Shown: positions 43,665 through 53,328, counted from the first letter of the stretch. The stretch is 64,000 bases of DNA from Planctomycetota bacterium (GCA_024278955.1 JAJRSE010000071.1:124001-188000); one strand, 5' to 3'. Notes: generated by a model not told the origin, from the sequence alone. Numbers and translations are program-made.

Positions 43665-45632
43665 ATGTCCACCGAATTCTTTGAGCGACAGTCCAGTGCC
43701 CGCCGCTCGACGAAGTGGCTTGTGGTCATGTTTTTTTTGGCCGTAGTCGGAATCGTCGCCTTGGTGTTTGTGGCTTCCGCTGCGGCAGTAGGTGCTTACA
43801 ACGAGATACCCGAGGTTCGCCAGTCTTTTGGAAATACCAAGCCGGTAGCTCCCTGGGTGTTCCCTGCCGGAGCCAGCGCGGCAGCTCTGCTGCTAATCGT
43901 TGGAGGCAGCTTTTTCAAGGTGGCCCAGCTCAGCGGCGGCGGAACCACGGTTGCCGAAAGCGTCGGCGGACGGCGCATCACGCACAATGCTGCCAACGCC
44001 TCAGAAAGAAGAGTCCTCAACGTCGTCGAAGAAATGGCTCTTGCCTCGGGAGTGCCCGTGCCACCGGTCTTTATTCTCCCCGACGAACAAGCAATCAATG
44101 CCTTTGCGGCAGGCTATTCGCCCAGCGATGCCGTGGTCGCGGTCACGCGAGGAACGGCCGAGCAACTATCCCGCGACCAGCTCCAAGGGGTCATTGCTCA
44201 CGAATTCAGCCATATCCTCAACGGCGACATGCGTCTGAACATCCGCCTGATCGGCGTACTACACGGCATTTTGCTGCTAGGTCTGATGGGCCAACTGCTC
44301 TTTCGAGGAGCTGCCTACAGCGGTCGCTCTCGCTCAAAGGAAGGCGGCGGCGCTGTCATGGCCATGTTCGCGATTGGGCTTGCGCTTGTGCTAATCGGAT
44401 TTATTGGAACTCTCTTTGGCAATCTAATTAAGGCCGCCGTATCGAGACAACGAGAGTACTTGGCCGACTCCTCTGCCGTGCAGTTCACGCGTAACCCAAA
44501 GGGAATCGCCGGCGCACTCAAACGAATCGGAGGCGCGGTGATGGGCTCGCGTCTCAAGCACCCAAACGCGGCCGAGATGAGCCACATGTATTTTGGGCAA
44601 GGCGTCTGGGAAGGTTTTTCAGGGCTCATGGCAACCCACCCCCCGCTTCAAGATCGCATTTCACGTCTTGATCCAGAATGGAATGGGAAGTTCCCTAAGT
44701 CGACAGGCACCGCCGCTACTGTATCGCAGGTCGCTGGCATGGCAGGGCTCGTCGGAGCGGTTGCGGCTAACGAAAAACTCTCGGTTGAAGTCGTCGAAAA
44801 CGCGGCCGACCAAGTGGGCGCACCGACCGAAGACCATCGACTCTATGCCAGTCGTTTGCTTCGCGAGTTACCTCAAGAAATTACCGAAGCGGTACACGAA
44901 CCCTACGGCGCCCGAGCGGTCATCTTCGCCTTGCTGCTCGACAACCAGCAAGATGTGCAAACAGTCCAAATGGATGCCCTTGCTGCTACCACTACGCCAG
45001 ACATCGTTGCACTAACGGCCAAGCTGGCCCCCGCGATTCGACAACTCGACACTCGCGCAAGACTCCCGCTGGTCGATATGTCGCTCCCCGCACTGCGATC
45101 GATAACCAAATCGCAATACACCGAGTTCTCGAAGGCATTCCAAGAACTGGTCCGCGCCGACAATCGGCTCGGGCTCTTCGAGTGGACGCTCCACCGAATC
45201 TTGCTCAGGCACCTGCGTCCCCAATTTGAAGAAGTCGCGGCACCGCGAATCGCCCACTACGGCCTCCAGCGGCTAGCCGAACCATGCTCAATACTCCTCT
45301 CAACACTCGCCTACACTGGCGGCACCAACACCCAAGCCGCCCAAGCTGTGGCCGACGCAGCCACCCATCTACCCAACGTCGATATCAAATTTTTGCCCGT
45401 TGAACGATGCAGCCTAGCGAAGCTCGAAGCAGCGCTCGACCAGCTAACTAAAGTTTCGGCCAAACATCGTGGCAGGCTCGTCCAAGCGTGTGCGGCCGCG
45501 ATTTGTGCCGATGAAGAGGTCAACATCCGCGAAGCAGAACTGCTACGAGGCATCTCCGACATGCTCGACTGCCCCATGCCTCCGCTGCTGCCGGGCCAGC
45601 AAGTAAGCCGCATGAAACATCACAAAAAGTAG
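43665..45632 (+). CDS. M48-family membrane zinc protease with large C-terminal domain
   Basis: 655 aa. Two N-terminal helices (about 19-45 and 66-82) precede the M48 domain with HEFSH at 179-183 and REYLADSSAV, the distal glutamate block. Two further helices lie at about 198-214 and 226-248. The C-terminal 300 residues (from about 350) are a separate helical domain not present in HtpX (about 300 aa). The pair with lemA is conserved in many bacteria; the C-terminal domain is unusual. Confidence 0.88.
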   Translation: MSTEFFERQSSARRSTKWLVVMFFLAVVGIVALVFVASAAAVGAYNEIPEVRQSFGNTKPVAPWVFPAGASAAALLLIVGGSFFKVAQLSGGGTTVAESVGGRRITHNAANASERRVLNVVEEMALASGVPVPPVFILPDEQAINAFAAGYSPSDAVVAVTRGTAEQLSRDQLQGVIAHEFSHILNGDMRLNIRLIGVLHGILLLGLMGQLLFRGAAYSGRSRSKEGGGAVMAMFAIGLALVLIGFIGTLFGNLIKAAVSRQREYLADSSAVQFTRNPKGIAGALKRIGGAVMGSRLKHPNAAEMSHMYFGQGVWEGFSGLMATHPPLQDRISRLDPEWNGKFPKSTGTAATVSQVAGMAGLVGAVAANEKLSVEVVENAADQVGAPTEDHRLYASRLLRELPQEITEAVHEPYGARAVIFALLLDNQQDVQTVQMDALAATTTPDIVALTAKLAPAIRQLDTRARLPLVDMSLPALRSITKSQYTEFSKAFQELVRADNRLGLFEWTLHRILLRHLRPQFEEVAAPRIAHYGLQRLAEPCSILLSTLAYTGGTNTQAAQAVADAATHLPNVDIKFLPVERCSLAKLEAALDQLTKVSAKHRGRLVQACAAAICADEEVNIREAELLRGISDMLDCPMPPLLPGQQVSRMKHHKK

Positions 45633-45663
45633 CCACGTTCCAACAGATTGCCGGAACCCTTTC

Positions 45664-46578
45664 ATGTGTCCCAAACTCTCCAACCTTGAACACCGAAGCA
45701 AGCTGCTCGCCGACCTACGCCACTTCTTCTCCCAACGCAACTTTCTCGAAGTAGAAACCCCCCTACTCTCCTCAGAAGTCATACCCGAACAACACATCGA
45801 GCCTCTTGTCGTTCATTCGCAATACCTCCAAGCCTCTCCCGAACTTCACATGAAGCGGCTTCTAGCCGCAGGCATGACTTCGATCTACCAAGTCACACGT
45901 TCCTTCCGAGGTCACGAACAAGGCACACTCCACGCCCCTGAGTTCACCATCGTCGAGTGGTATCGCGTCGGCGACGACATGCAAGCCGGCATTACGCTGC
46001 TCGACGAACTTTGCCAGTCGCTCCTCGACACCCGACCAGCGACTCGTACCAGCTACAGCGAATCTTTTTCTCGTCACGTCGGCATCTGCCCGCACACCTC
46101 GACCGTAAGCACGCTGATCGATCGGGCTCGGGCTCTTAGAATTGAAATCCCGGCAAACATGCCTCAACACGATCGCGACGAGTGGCTCAACCTGCTACTC
46201 GCCACACAAGTCGAACCGAATCTAGGCATCAAGGGCCCCGAAATACTGTTCGACTACCCGGCCAGCCAAGCGGCGCTCGCAAAAATTGCTCCTCGCAAAG
46301 ACGGCATCCAAGTTGCCCGCCGATTTGAGCTCTACTGGCGAGGCGTCGAACTAGCCAACGGTTACGACGAACTCACCGATGCCGCAGAGCTGCAAAACCG
46401 CCTTGAAAACGTCAACGAAAAACGAGTTGCCGACGACCGCCCTGCCTTGTCTCTTCCCAAGTCGCTACTTCAAGCCATGGAAAGAGGGCTCCCCGCCTGT
46501 TCAGGCTGCGCCCTCGGCTTCGACCGACTCGCCATGCTGGCACTCGGGAAAAAATCCATCGCCGAGGTCATGCCGTAA
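45664..46578 (+). CDS. epmA: EF-P-(R)-beta-lysine ligase EpmA
   Basis: 304 aa, the size of EpmA/GenX, without the anticodon domain of lysyl-tRNA synthetase. Class II motifs are seen: FLEVETPLLSSEVIPEQHIE (motif 1), SIYQVTRSFRGHEQGTLHAP (motif 2) and GCALGFDRLAMLALG (motif 3). It activates beta-lysine made by EpmB and attaches it to EF-P. It is on the same strand as efp, 2.8 kb further on, separated by lemA and the protease. Confidence 0.9.
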   Translation: MCPKLSNLEHRSKLLADLRHFFSQRNFLEVETPLLSSEVIPEQHIEPLVVHSQYLQASPELHMKRLLAAGMTSIYQVTRSFRGHEQGTLHAPEFTIVEWYRVGDDMQAGITLLDELCQSLLDTRPATRTSYSESFSRHVGICPHTSTVSTLIDRARALRIEIPANMPQHDRDEWLNLLLATQVEPNLGIKGPEILFDYPASQAALAKIAPRKDGIQVARRFELYWRGVELANGYDELTDAAELQNRLENVNEKRVADDRPALSLPKSLLQAMERGLPACSGCALGFDRLAMLALGKKSIAEVMP

Positions 46579-46623
46579 ACCTGCGTACAACAATCGCCAA
46601 AGGTAATGCTGCTGCCAAGCGTT

Positions 46624-47235
46624 CTAGTTATCGGAGAGGCGCTTATCCTCACCTTTCCTTCCGCACTCCTTGTGCCGGTAGCAGCTCACTAAATGGTCGT
46701 TCACCATTCCTACCGCTTGCATATGGGCATACATAATCGTGCTGCCCACAAACTTGAAGCCACGTTTTTTCAGATCTTTGCTCAGAGCGTCTGATTCCCT
46801 CGTCGTGACAGGAATATCTTTCAACCGCTTCCACTTATTTTGAATCGTCTTGCCGCCAACAAATTGCCAGATGTAGTCGTCGAAACTACCGAACTCTTCT
46901 TGCACGGCCAAAAAATACTGCGCATTGGTCACGGCAGAACGAACTTTGAGCTTGTTGCGAACTATGCCAGGATTCTCCAGCAGCTTGAGGATCCGTTTCT
47001 CAGTAAAACGAGCTACCTTCTCAGGATCGAAATCCGCAAACGCCTTACGATAGCCTTCTCGTTTGTTAAGCACAGTCCACCAACTGAGTCCCGCCTGGGC
47101 CCCTTCAAGAATCAAAAACTCAAACTGCAGGCGATCGTTATGAACCGGCACTCCCCACTCTTGGTCGTGGTAGGCCAGGTACGCAGGCTCGGCTGGCACG
47201 ATCCAATCACAGCGTTTCTTTTCAGCTTTCACCAT
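46624..47235 (-). CDS. tag: DNA-3-methyladenine glycosylase I
   Basis: 203 aa from ATG 47235. It cuts 3-methyladenine out of alkylated DNA. Conserved positions include RCDW near the start, YHDQEWGVPVHND, EGAQAGLSWWTVL and the C-terminal VSCYRHKEC that helps hold zinc. The sequence follows E. coli Tag closely. It converges on epmA, the stop codons being about 45 bases apart. Confidence 0.94.
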   Translation of the reverse strand: MVKAEKKRCDWIVPAEPAYLAYHDQEWGVPVHNDRLQFEFLILEGAQAGLSWWTVLNKREGYRKAFADFDPEKVARFTEKRILKLLENPGIVRNKLKVRSAVTNAQYFLAVQEEFGSFDDYIWQFVGGKTIQNKWKRLKDIPVTTRESDALSKDLKKRGFKFVGSTIMYAHMQAVGMVNDHLVSCYRHKECGRKGEDKRLSDN

Positions 47236-47327
47236 TGTCACCTCATAATCGGACGTGCAGACGAGGGGCAAAGCGATAACATCGAAGACGCTTTACGGCA
47301 GGTGCCACGGAATGAGATCGGCATTTT

Positions 47328-49514
47328 TCAATGGGCCGCGGCAACAGCCGCCGTCTCGCCCATTCGCTGTTCCGCTAACTGCGTATCGACCGCTAGGCGA
47401 ATCGTGACGCTCCAACAGCCGTTGGTGTCGGGCAGCAAGTGCCAATGCGGCACGACGGCAACGGATTGATGGACTAGCTCGAAACCGCCCTCCGATTGGC
47501 TAACCGTTTCGACCGGGTAGGTCCAGATTGAAGTCGGTCGATCGAAATGAAGGTCGACATCAATTCCTAACCATTGGTCAACGAGACCCAATTCGGTTTT
47601 GTCGTTCAGATCGAGTTGCTGGCCAAGCTGGCCAAGGGAATTACCCTCGGCATCGCGAAAGAAACGGTCGTCGGCTCCGCTAGGCAAACCAGCAAAGTTA
47701 AATTCTGGTGCAAAGTGGACGGGGAGATCGTTGGGTAAGTTCTCGATGAGATAAGCAATTTCTAGCACCGCATCGCTAGCGTTGAGCGTAACGCCTTTGG
47801 TCACTCGTAACGAGTGACCGGCAACCGTACCTTCGCGCGTCATTTGCAATTGCACTCGGCCCTCGCTTCGCCGTAGCTTGGTCTCGTACGAGCCATGCAC
47901 AAAGTCGCCCTGTTCCTCGGCGTTTCCAGAAGCCACATCGGCTGAAAAAGCGTCGGCCGAATAGAAATGGTCTACCAGACAATGCCGATTCCAAGAGTCG
48001 TAGCCTAACCGTTGGTCGAGACCTTCTTGCTTGAAGATTACCTGATCGTGAATGCTCGATACCTCGCCCTCGCCCGACGAAGGACCTTGAAGTACTTTCC
48101 GGTGATATGCTTCGGGGCGACGAGAAAGTGTTGCCTGCAAATTATGGCAAATCGATTTTACATCGAGTTCATAGAGCTGCCCGCCTTCGACAGGACTGAC
48201 AAGCGCCATGAGCCGATTGTTGGCCAGTTGTACTTCGAGGCGTCCGTCTAAATTATAATCCTCGGCGTCGAGCTCAACCCACGATTGCTGGTCGGCTTGC
48301 CAGCCGCGATTTTCTGCTTGATCAAGCAAGTTGTCGGCTGCGATAAGATGCTGATAAATGGCGTTACGCAAATGGGGCAAATAGGTTCCACCAAAGGCTC
48401 CGTGCCAGTAGGCACAGTTGCACTGGCCACGATATAACTCGAGCCGAGCCTGGTCAACAAGCTCGCCCGTGTCGCCACGTTCGACAACTTGCTGAAGCCG
48501 GCGGCTAACCATCTGCATCCGGCAATACATGACGTTGGTTTCAGGATACTTTACTTTGAAGTTGCGCCAGTAGCCGCCGCGGACGAATTGCGCAACCTTG
48601 TGCCAAAGACCTTGGGCTTCAAACTCATGGTGGACATCTTCGTATTCATTGATCTTAGCGGCAGGCAGTGCCCATTCGGTCATTTCGCGATAGCTGCCTT
48701 CAGGAATGTAGAGCTTCCCTAGGGGCGGTACGCTGTCGATTGCTTCGCTTGGCGTGGTAACTTTCAGCCAATCGCTGTTGGCGACCAAGGCATCGAAAAA
48801 CTGGACTAACCAGCCGCGATCGTAAACGTGCTCTTTCGTACCAGGCCAAGTGCCGAATTTTTCGCCATCGTCGCCAAAAACGACTAACGAGCCGGGACGC
48901 TGCTCGGCTACATACCGGAGGTAGTTAATACTTTCCTCGGGCTGCTGGAAAGGAATCTTGTAGCGCATCGGCTCACTACCAGGCAAAACATTGAGCACGC
49001 GGCCATCGTCTTCGGTAACGTAGTAACCGTGTAACTGTTCTTCGGTGAGCCCCGCATTCTTGAAATGAAAATCGTCGAGAATCGTGTAACCGATTCCAGC
49101 ATTTACGAGATCGCTGGCCATCGATTGTTCCCAAACTCGTTCAGGCACCCACATGCCGCGAATGGTCGCGCCGAGCCGATCTTGCAGCCACTTGGTGTAG
49201 GTTGTGATCTGCCCGACTCGATCGCGGGAAGGGATCATAGCCAAGATGGGCTCGAAGTACGCTCCGCCAACGATTTCTATTCTCCCCGAAGCGACCAACC
49301 CAGCTAGGCGATCGACGTACTCGGGATGATTGGCATCAAGCCATTCCATGAGCGAGCCGCTTGTGTGGATCGCAATGCGAAGCTTCTCGTAACGCTCGAA
49401 GACATCAAGAAACGGCAAGTAGCTATCCTGATAGGCTTGCTCGAAAACGCCATCAAAATTGCCTACCGGCTGATGGTTGTGAAAAACAAGGACAAGGCGG
49501 AGCGGATGATTCAT
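47328..49514 (-). CDS. GH57 alpha-glucan enzyme (amylase / 4-alpha-glucanotransferase type)
   Basis: 728 aa. The GH57 nucleophile is Glu125 in MWVPERVWEQ and the acid is in GDDGEKFGTW (Asp215/216), matching positions 123 and 214 of the archaeal 4-alpha-glucanotransferase. The C-terminal half carries a DUF1926-type beta domain (about 430-720). No signal peptide, so it is cytosolic and fits glycogen turnover. It lies on the same strand as galT-like and glgA genes. Confidence 0.88.
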   Translation of the reverse strand: MNHPLRLVLVFHNHQPVGNFDGVFEQAYQDSYLPFLDVFERYEKLRIAIHTSGSLMEWLDANHPEYVDRLAGLVASGRIEIVGGAYFEPILAMIPSRDRVGQITTYTKWLQDRLGATIRGMWVPERVWEQSMASDLVNAGIGYTILDDFHFKNAGLTEEQLHGYYVTEDDGRVLNVLPGSEPMRYKIPFQQPEESINYLRYVAEQRPGSLVVFGDDGEKFGTWPGTKEHVYDRGWLVQFFDALVANSDWLKVTTPSEAIDSVPPLGKLYIPEGSYREMTEWALPAAKINEYEDVHHEFEAQGLWHKVAQFVRGGYWRNFKVKYPETNVMYCRMQMVSRRLQQVVERGDTGELVDQARLELYRGQCNCAYWHGAFGGTYLPHLRNAIYQHLIAADNLLDQAENRGWQADQQSWVELDAEDYNLDGRLEVQLANNRLMALVSPVEGGQLYELDVKSICHNLQATLSRRPEAYHRKVLQGPSSGEGEVSSIHDQVIFKQEGLDQRLGYDSWNRHCLVDHFYSADAFSADVASGNAEEQGDFVHGSYETKLRRSEGRVQLQMTREGTVAGHSLRVTKGVTLNASDAVLEIAYLIENLPNDLPVHFAPEFNFAGLPSGADDRFFRDAEGNSLGQLGQQLDLNDKTELGLVDQWLGIDVDLHFDRPTSIWTYPVETVSQSEGGFELVHQSVAVVPHWHLLPDTNGCWSVTIRLAVDTQLAEQRMGETAAVAAAH

Positions 49515-49779
49515 GGTTGCTTTAAGTGATTGTCGCGATTGGAAGCGTGCTAGCGTCGGCTCTCTTAGGATCGTAGACCCTTTAAGATTGCCGGTCGGCG
49601 AGACTTAGGCTAGCGGTTAGCAGGGCGTCTTCTGGAATGATCGGCAGAATCGGCACGACGACAACTCACTAGCCGCTACAGGCCTCAAGGCCATCGAAGG
49701 CTACCCATCTTACAAGATCGACAGCCTATGCCGAGAGTTTTGTTGGACTTCTTCGCTAAATACAAGACATTCCCAAGCT

Positions 49780-50781
49780 TTAGCTCCCAGCTTCTCGCAA
49801 CAATTTGGCCGCCCGCTCAGGCGAAAGCGAATTGATGTATACACCTGCTCCCCACTCCAACCCCGCTAATTGGGCGGTTCGCGGGATGAGCTCAAAGTGC
49901 CAGTGATAAGAATCCGACGCCTGCTCGCCAAATGGAGCTGAATGCAAAACGAGGTTATAACTGAGCGGCTTGAGTTGGGTTTGAAGCCGGCGAACGACCT
50001 GTTGAAGCAAGCGGGCGAGAGGGCGAGCTTGGTCGTCGGCTAGTTGTTCGTAATGCGAGGCGTGCCTTGTTGGCAAAATCCAGGTTTCAAAAGCCTGCCG
50101 GCCTGCATATGCGCAGAAGGCTATGAAATCGCCCTCTTCGCCCACCAACCGCTCACGCAGATTGATTTCTTCCTGAAGCAACTTGCAGAAGATACATGCC
50201 CCTTCTTGATCGTGAAAATTCTTGGCAGCCTGGAGCTCGTTTGAGATTGCCTCGGGAACGAAAGGCAAGGCCACGAGCTGGCTATGCAGGTGCTGAAGCG
50301 AGGCTCCTGCTTTATGACCAACGTTCTTGAATAGAGTTGCGTGGCGCATCGACGGGTCGCGGGACCAATGCCGCAAGCGATCGCGGTAGACAAGCAGGAC
50401 GGTGGATAACTCGGCTATCGATAGCTCGGTAAGATCCTGAATGTGCCGGGGCGACTCGACGATTACTTCGTGAGCGCCATAGGCGGGCTGCGTGCTAAGA
50501 AGCTGCGTACCAGTTGTCTCGCTCCGCTCGGTGCCAACCTTCAAAACGGCCGGATATTTGTTTGGGATAACGCGTACCTGCCAGTTGCCATGTTTGTCTA
50601 GCAGCTCAAGCAACGCCTCGGGCGTGTCTCGCTCGTGCCCCACGCAGAAAGGACAAAATGACGGGTCGGAAGTAGGGACCGCGGCGGTCGACTCGAAGTC
50701 GTTAGGCCGGCCTGCTCGATCTTCGGCGATGAGTACTTTGCGGCCCGAGATTGGGTCGGTGCGTAGTTCTGAGATCGACAC
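49780..50781 (-). CDS. GalT-family nucleotidylyltransferase, close to ADP-glucose phosphorylase
   Basis: 333 aa from GTG 50781, which lies 5 bases after the glgA stop. Zinc cysteines FCPFC are near residue 44. The nucleotide-binding histidine motif is HLHSQ in GASLQHLHSQLVALP; the family's second half carries SYHWHFELIPR. The HxHSQ form and GAS-x-Q-H context recall plant ADP-glucose phosphorylase more than GalT, whose motif is HPHGQ. Together with glgA and a GH57 enzyme this suggests ADP-glucose turnover instead of the Leloir pathway. The assay would decide; the family is certain. Confidence 0.82.
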   Translation of the reverse strand: MSISELRTDPISGRKVLIAEDRAGRPNDFESTAAVPTSDPSFCPFCVGHERDTPEALLELLDKHGNWQVRVIPNKYPAVLKVGTERSETTGTQLLSTQPAYGAHEVIVESPRHIQDLTELSIAELSTVLLVYRDRLRHWSRDPSMRHATLFKNVGHKAGASLQHLHSQLVALPFVPEAISNELQAAKNFHDQEGACIFCKLLQEEINLRERLVGEEGDFIAFCAYAGRQAFETWILPTRHASHYEQLADDQARPLARLLQQVVRRLQTQLKPLSYNLVLHSAPFGEQASDSYHWHFELIPRTAQLAGLEWGAGVYINSLSPERAAKLLREAGS

Positions 50782-50786
50782 GTTGA

Positions 50787-52277
50787 TTAACTCAACACCT
50801 CTTGCCGAGCATGGGCGCAGGTTCGCTGATATAGTTCCGCGTACTCCTGAGCACTGCGTCTCCAGGACCAATCTTGTTGCATTCCGGTTTTGATAAGCTG
50901 CAACCATGCCGGTTTTGATGCGTACAGTCCGCAGGCTCGGGAGATTGCGTCGGAGAACGCCAAGGAAGTATATTCGCCAAACGTAAAGCCAGTTGCGGTG
51001 CCCTCGGCAATTGATTGGGGCGTGGCGTCCACCACAGTATCTGCCAAGCCCCCTGTCGAACGAACGACAGGCACTGTGCCGTATTTCAAGCTATAGAGCT
51101 GATTCAAGCCGCAAGGCTCGTACTGACTGGGCATAAGGAACATGTCGGCCCCAGCCTCGATGCGATGGGCCAACTCGTTTGAAAACTCTAAACGCACGGC
51201 AATTTTTTGCGGAAATTCCTCTGCCATTTGCCCAAACACCTGATGGTACTTGGGGTCTCCGGTGCCAAGAATCACCCACTGGGCATCGGACTGTTTGGCC
51301 CACTGCTGCATCACTCGGGCAATTAAATCGAAACCTTTTTGGTCGGCCAATCGGCCTACGGCAGCAAGCAGCGGAATGTCGGCGTTTACTGGCAAGCCCA
51401 TTTCGGCTTGCAATGCAGCTTTGCAAGCCGGTTTGCCTATCTCAAAAGTTTCGACGTCGTAAGTATTTTCGCCGAGAAAAGAATCGGTCGCCGGGTTCCA
51501 ATCGCCGTAGTCAGCACCATTAAGAATGCCAAAAAGTTCTTCGCGTCGATGCTGCAACGCGCCCTCCAAGCCACAGCTGAGTGGCGGACGCATGATTTCG
51601 CGTGCATAAGTTGGACTCACCGTGCTGACCGCGTCGGCGAAAGCGATGCCCGACTTCATGAAGCTCAGGTTGCCGTAGAACTCCATCTGCCGCCAATTGA
51701 AATGTTTCCAATCGATGCCGGTAAGTACCATGTCCCAATGCCAAAAATTTCCCTGGTAAGCCAAATTGTGAATCGTATAAAGCGAAGCGATTTGGTCGAA
51801 AGGCGCTCGGTCGCGATAAAGCGTTTTGAGATAAGCAGGGATCAAGCCCGCACACCAGTCGTGGCAATGCAAGATGTCGGTGCCAAGGTCCAGGCTCACC
51901 ACGGCTTCAAGCACCGCGCGGCTGAAAAACGTAAACCGCTCGCAATTGTCGCGGTACTCTTCACCCTCTTCGCCGTAGAGTTCGGGACGATCGAAGTACT
52001 CGGGTTGCTCGACAAAGTAAACCGGAACATCCGAGCCCGGCAGTTGGCTCCTGAGGAATTGGCCCTGGACCATTTTCTGGCCTATGGGAATTTGAAACGT
52101 AACGCCGGTCGGCTCGATCTCGGCGCCCGAGTCGAAAACGTGTCGAAACGCTGGCAGAATGACCGTTGGTTGGTGCCCCAGCTTGGCCAGTTCTCGCGGC
52201 AAGCTACCGCAGACATCGCCCAAGCCTCCGGTTTTGCAAAAGGGTACCGCTTCGGCAGTGGCGAAGAGGATGTTCAC
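50787..52277 (-). CDS. glgA: Glycogen synthase (ADP-glucose-dependent)
   Basis: 496 aa from GTG 52277 (start at VNILFATAE); a GTG at 52316 would add 13 residues. The ADP-glucose-binding motif is KTGGLGDV at the N terminus, and the C-terminal GT5 block reads SQYEPCGLNQLYSLKYGTVP and VVRSTGGLADTV. It extends alpha-1,4-glucan chains. The GalT-like gene follows within 5 bases, so they are one operon. Confidence 0.93.
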   Translation of the reverse strand: MNILFATAEAVPFCKTGGLGDVCGSLPRELAKLGHQPTVILPAFRHVFDSGAEIEPTGVTFQIPIGQKMVQGQFLRSQLPGSDVPVYFVEQPEYFDRPELYGEEGEEYRDNCERFTFFSRAVLEAVVSLDLGTDILHCHDWCAGLIPAYLKTLYRDRAPFDQIASLYTIHNLAYQGNFWHWDMVLTGIDWKHFNWRQMEFYGNLSFMKSGIAFADAVSTVSPTYAREIMRPPLSCGLEGALQHRREELFGILNGADYGDWNPATDSFLGENTYDVETFEIGKPACKAALQAEMGLPVNADIPLLAAVGRLADQKGFDLIARVMQQWAKQSDAQWVILGTGDPKYHQVFGQMAEEFPQKIAVRLEFSNELAHRIEAGADMFLMPSQYEPCGLNQLYSLKYGTVPVVRSTGGLADTVVDATPQSIAEGTATGFTFGEYTSLAFSDAISRACGLYASKPAWLQLIKTGMQQDWSWRRSAQEYAELYQRTCAHARQEVLS

Positions 52278-52370
52278 GATGGGGTTCTCTTGTCTGTCTG
52301 GAGTGACGAATTTCACTCCTTGAGCGTAGCAAAATGCTGAGACTGTGGGTAGCTGACTTCAGCGGGGCTG

Positions 52371-52703
52371 CTAGAGAAAAATCACCCGCCCGTGGAAATC
52401 AGTGGCGGAGCTTTCAAAGCAGAGAGAGTCAATGTCTTTGATGACCTGCCCGAAGTGGCGTTTGGATTTCCAGTAGATAATTCCGGCATGTTGAACCCCT
52501 TGGGAACTGAGAACGACGAAATCTCTATCCCGGGTAATCGTGATCCGACCCTCCTTCAAGGCATAGGCAAGATGGTCGGGGTCGTGCGCCGCCAGGAGGC
52601 CAACTCCTTTGGGCGTCGTACAATCACGACCACGTTTGCGAAGCCCTTCCGCAATCTCAGTCGTTACGCTCTCGTCAAGATGGAATCGCGGGGCTTGCTG
52701 CAT
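52371..52703 (-). CDS. DUF5615 PIN-like toxin
   Basis: 110 aa. Acidic residues of the PIN-like fold are seen at HLDESV, LAAHDPDHLAYA and TITRDRDFVVL. DUF5615 proteins are predicted RNases and pair with DUF433 antitoxins. The start overlaps the DUF433 gene by 29 bases, so both are expressed from one message. Confidence 0.85.
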   Translation of the reverse strand: MQQAPRFHLDESVTTEIAEGLRKRGRDCTTPKGVGLLAAHDPDHLAYALKEGRITITRDRDFVVLSSQGVQHAGIIYWKSKRHFGQVIKDIDSLCFESSATDFHGRVIFL

Positions 52704-53004
52704 CCGTGCTTCCTCCTCGACGCGAACCGTCTAGCTGATCCTGTAATCGCTGAATCGAAGATTCATCCTCGCGGATCATTTGGCGAACTTCATCACGATT
52801 GTCATGATAATACGCCAGAGCGGCATAAACCTGAGCTATGGAAACATTGTCGTAGCCGCGAGCAATTGCCTCGGGATCAATGCCATGCCATTCGTGATCT
52901 TTCACGAGGTATTGAACTTCGACGCGCGTACCGACAATAAACGGCCGCATGGCGCCGTCCTTTTTCGCTCGAAAATCAATATGCTTTTTGCCGTTGGTTT
53001 CCAT
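52675..53004 (-). CDS. DUF433 antitoxin
   Basis: 109 aa. The DUF433 core MRPFIVGTRVEVQYLVKDHE, then GIDPEAIARGYDNVSIAQVY and AALAYYHDNRDE, is intact. It forms a helix-turn-helix-like fold, binds the partner and likely represses its own promoter. It precedes the DUF5615 toxin, the usual order. The C terminus is Ser/Ala-rich and disordered. Confidence 0.87.
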   Translation of the reverse strand: METNGKKHIDFRAKKDGAMRPFIVGTRVEVQYLVKDHEWHGIDPEAIARGYDNVSIAQVYAALAYYHDNRDEVRQMIREDESSIQRLQDQLDGSRRGGSTDAASPAIPS

Positions 53005-53070
53005 GCTTCAATTATACCCCAAGATCACACTCCCGGGCAAAGGGAAATTAGTGACCACAGGCATGCCCGA

Positions 53071-53328
53071 TCACCACAGGATGATGTCCTTGGGAAAGCC
53101 CTCGCTGCTAATTGCCTGAAAAACTGGCACACTCTTTTGGCCAACGATGCCCGGCACTTGTCTGTCTTCAATCCTTTTTAAGAGCAGACCAGGGTCGCAA
53201 GAATAAAAAGGGGCGATTTGCGTCAAGACCAACCGCATGTCATACCGCCCCGCCAAGTGAACGAGCAAGGCAGAGCCCTTGGGGGGGGGAGGTTTGTCCA
53301 GATGCACGACTACATCCGAAATGGTCAT
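53071..53328 (-). CDS. Small protein of unknown function with C9 tract near its start
   Basis: 85 aa (MTISDVVVHLDKPPPPKGSA and on), beginning about 80 bases before the DUF1579 gene's end on the same strand. A run of nine C (plus-strand G 53281-53289) encodes four prolines at codons 13-16, where slippage would shift the frame. The rest (VHLAGRYDMRLVLTQIAPFY, then EDRQVPGIVGQKSVPVFQAI) has no recognised family. It may be a real but phase-variable gene, or an old fragment. Confidence 0.4.
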   Translation of the reverse strand: MTISDVVVHLDKPPPPKGSALLVHLAGRYDMRLVLTQIAPFYSCDPGLLLKRIEDRQVPGIVGQKSVPVFQAISSEGFPKDIILW

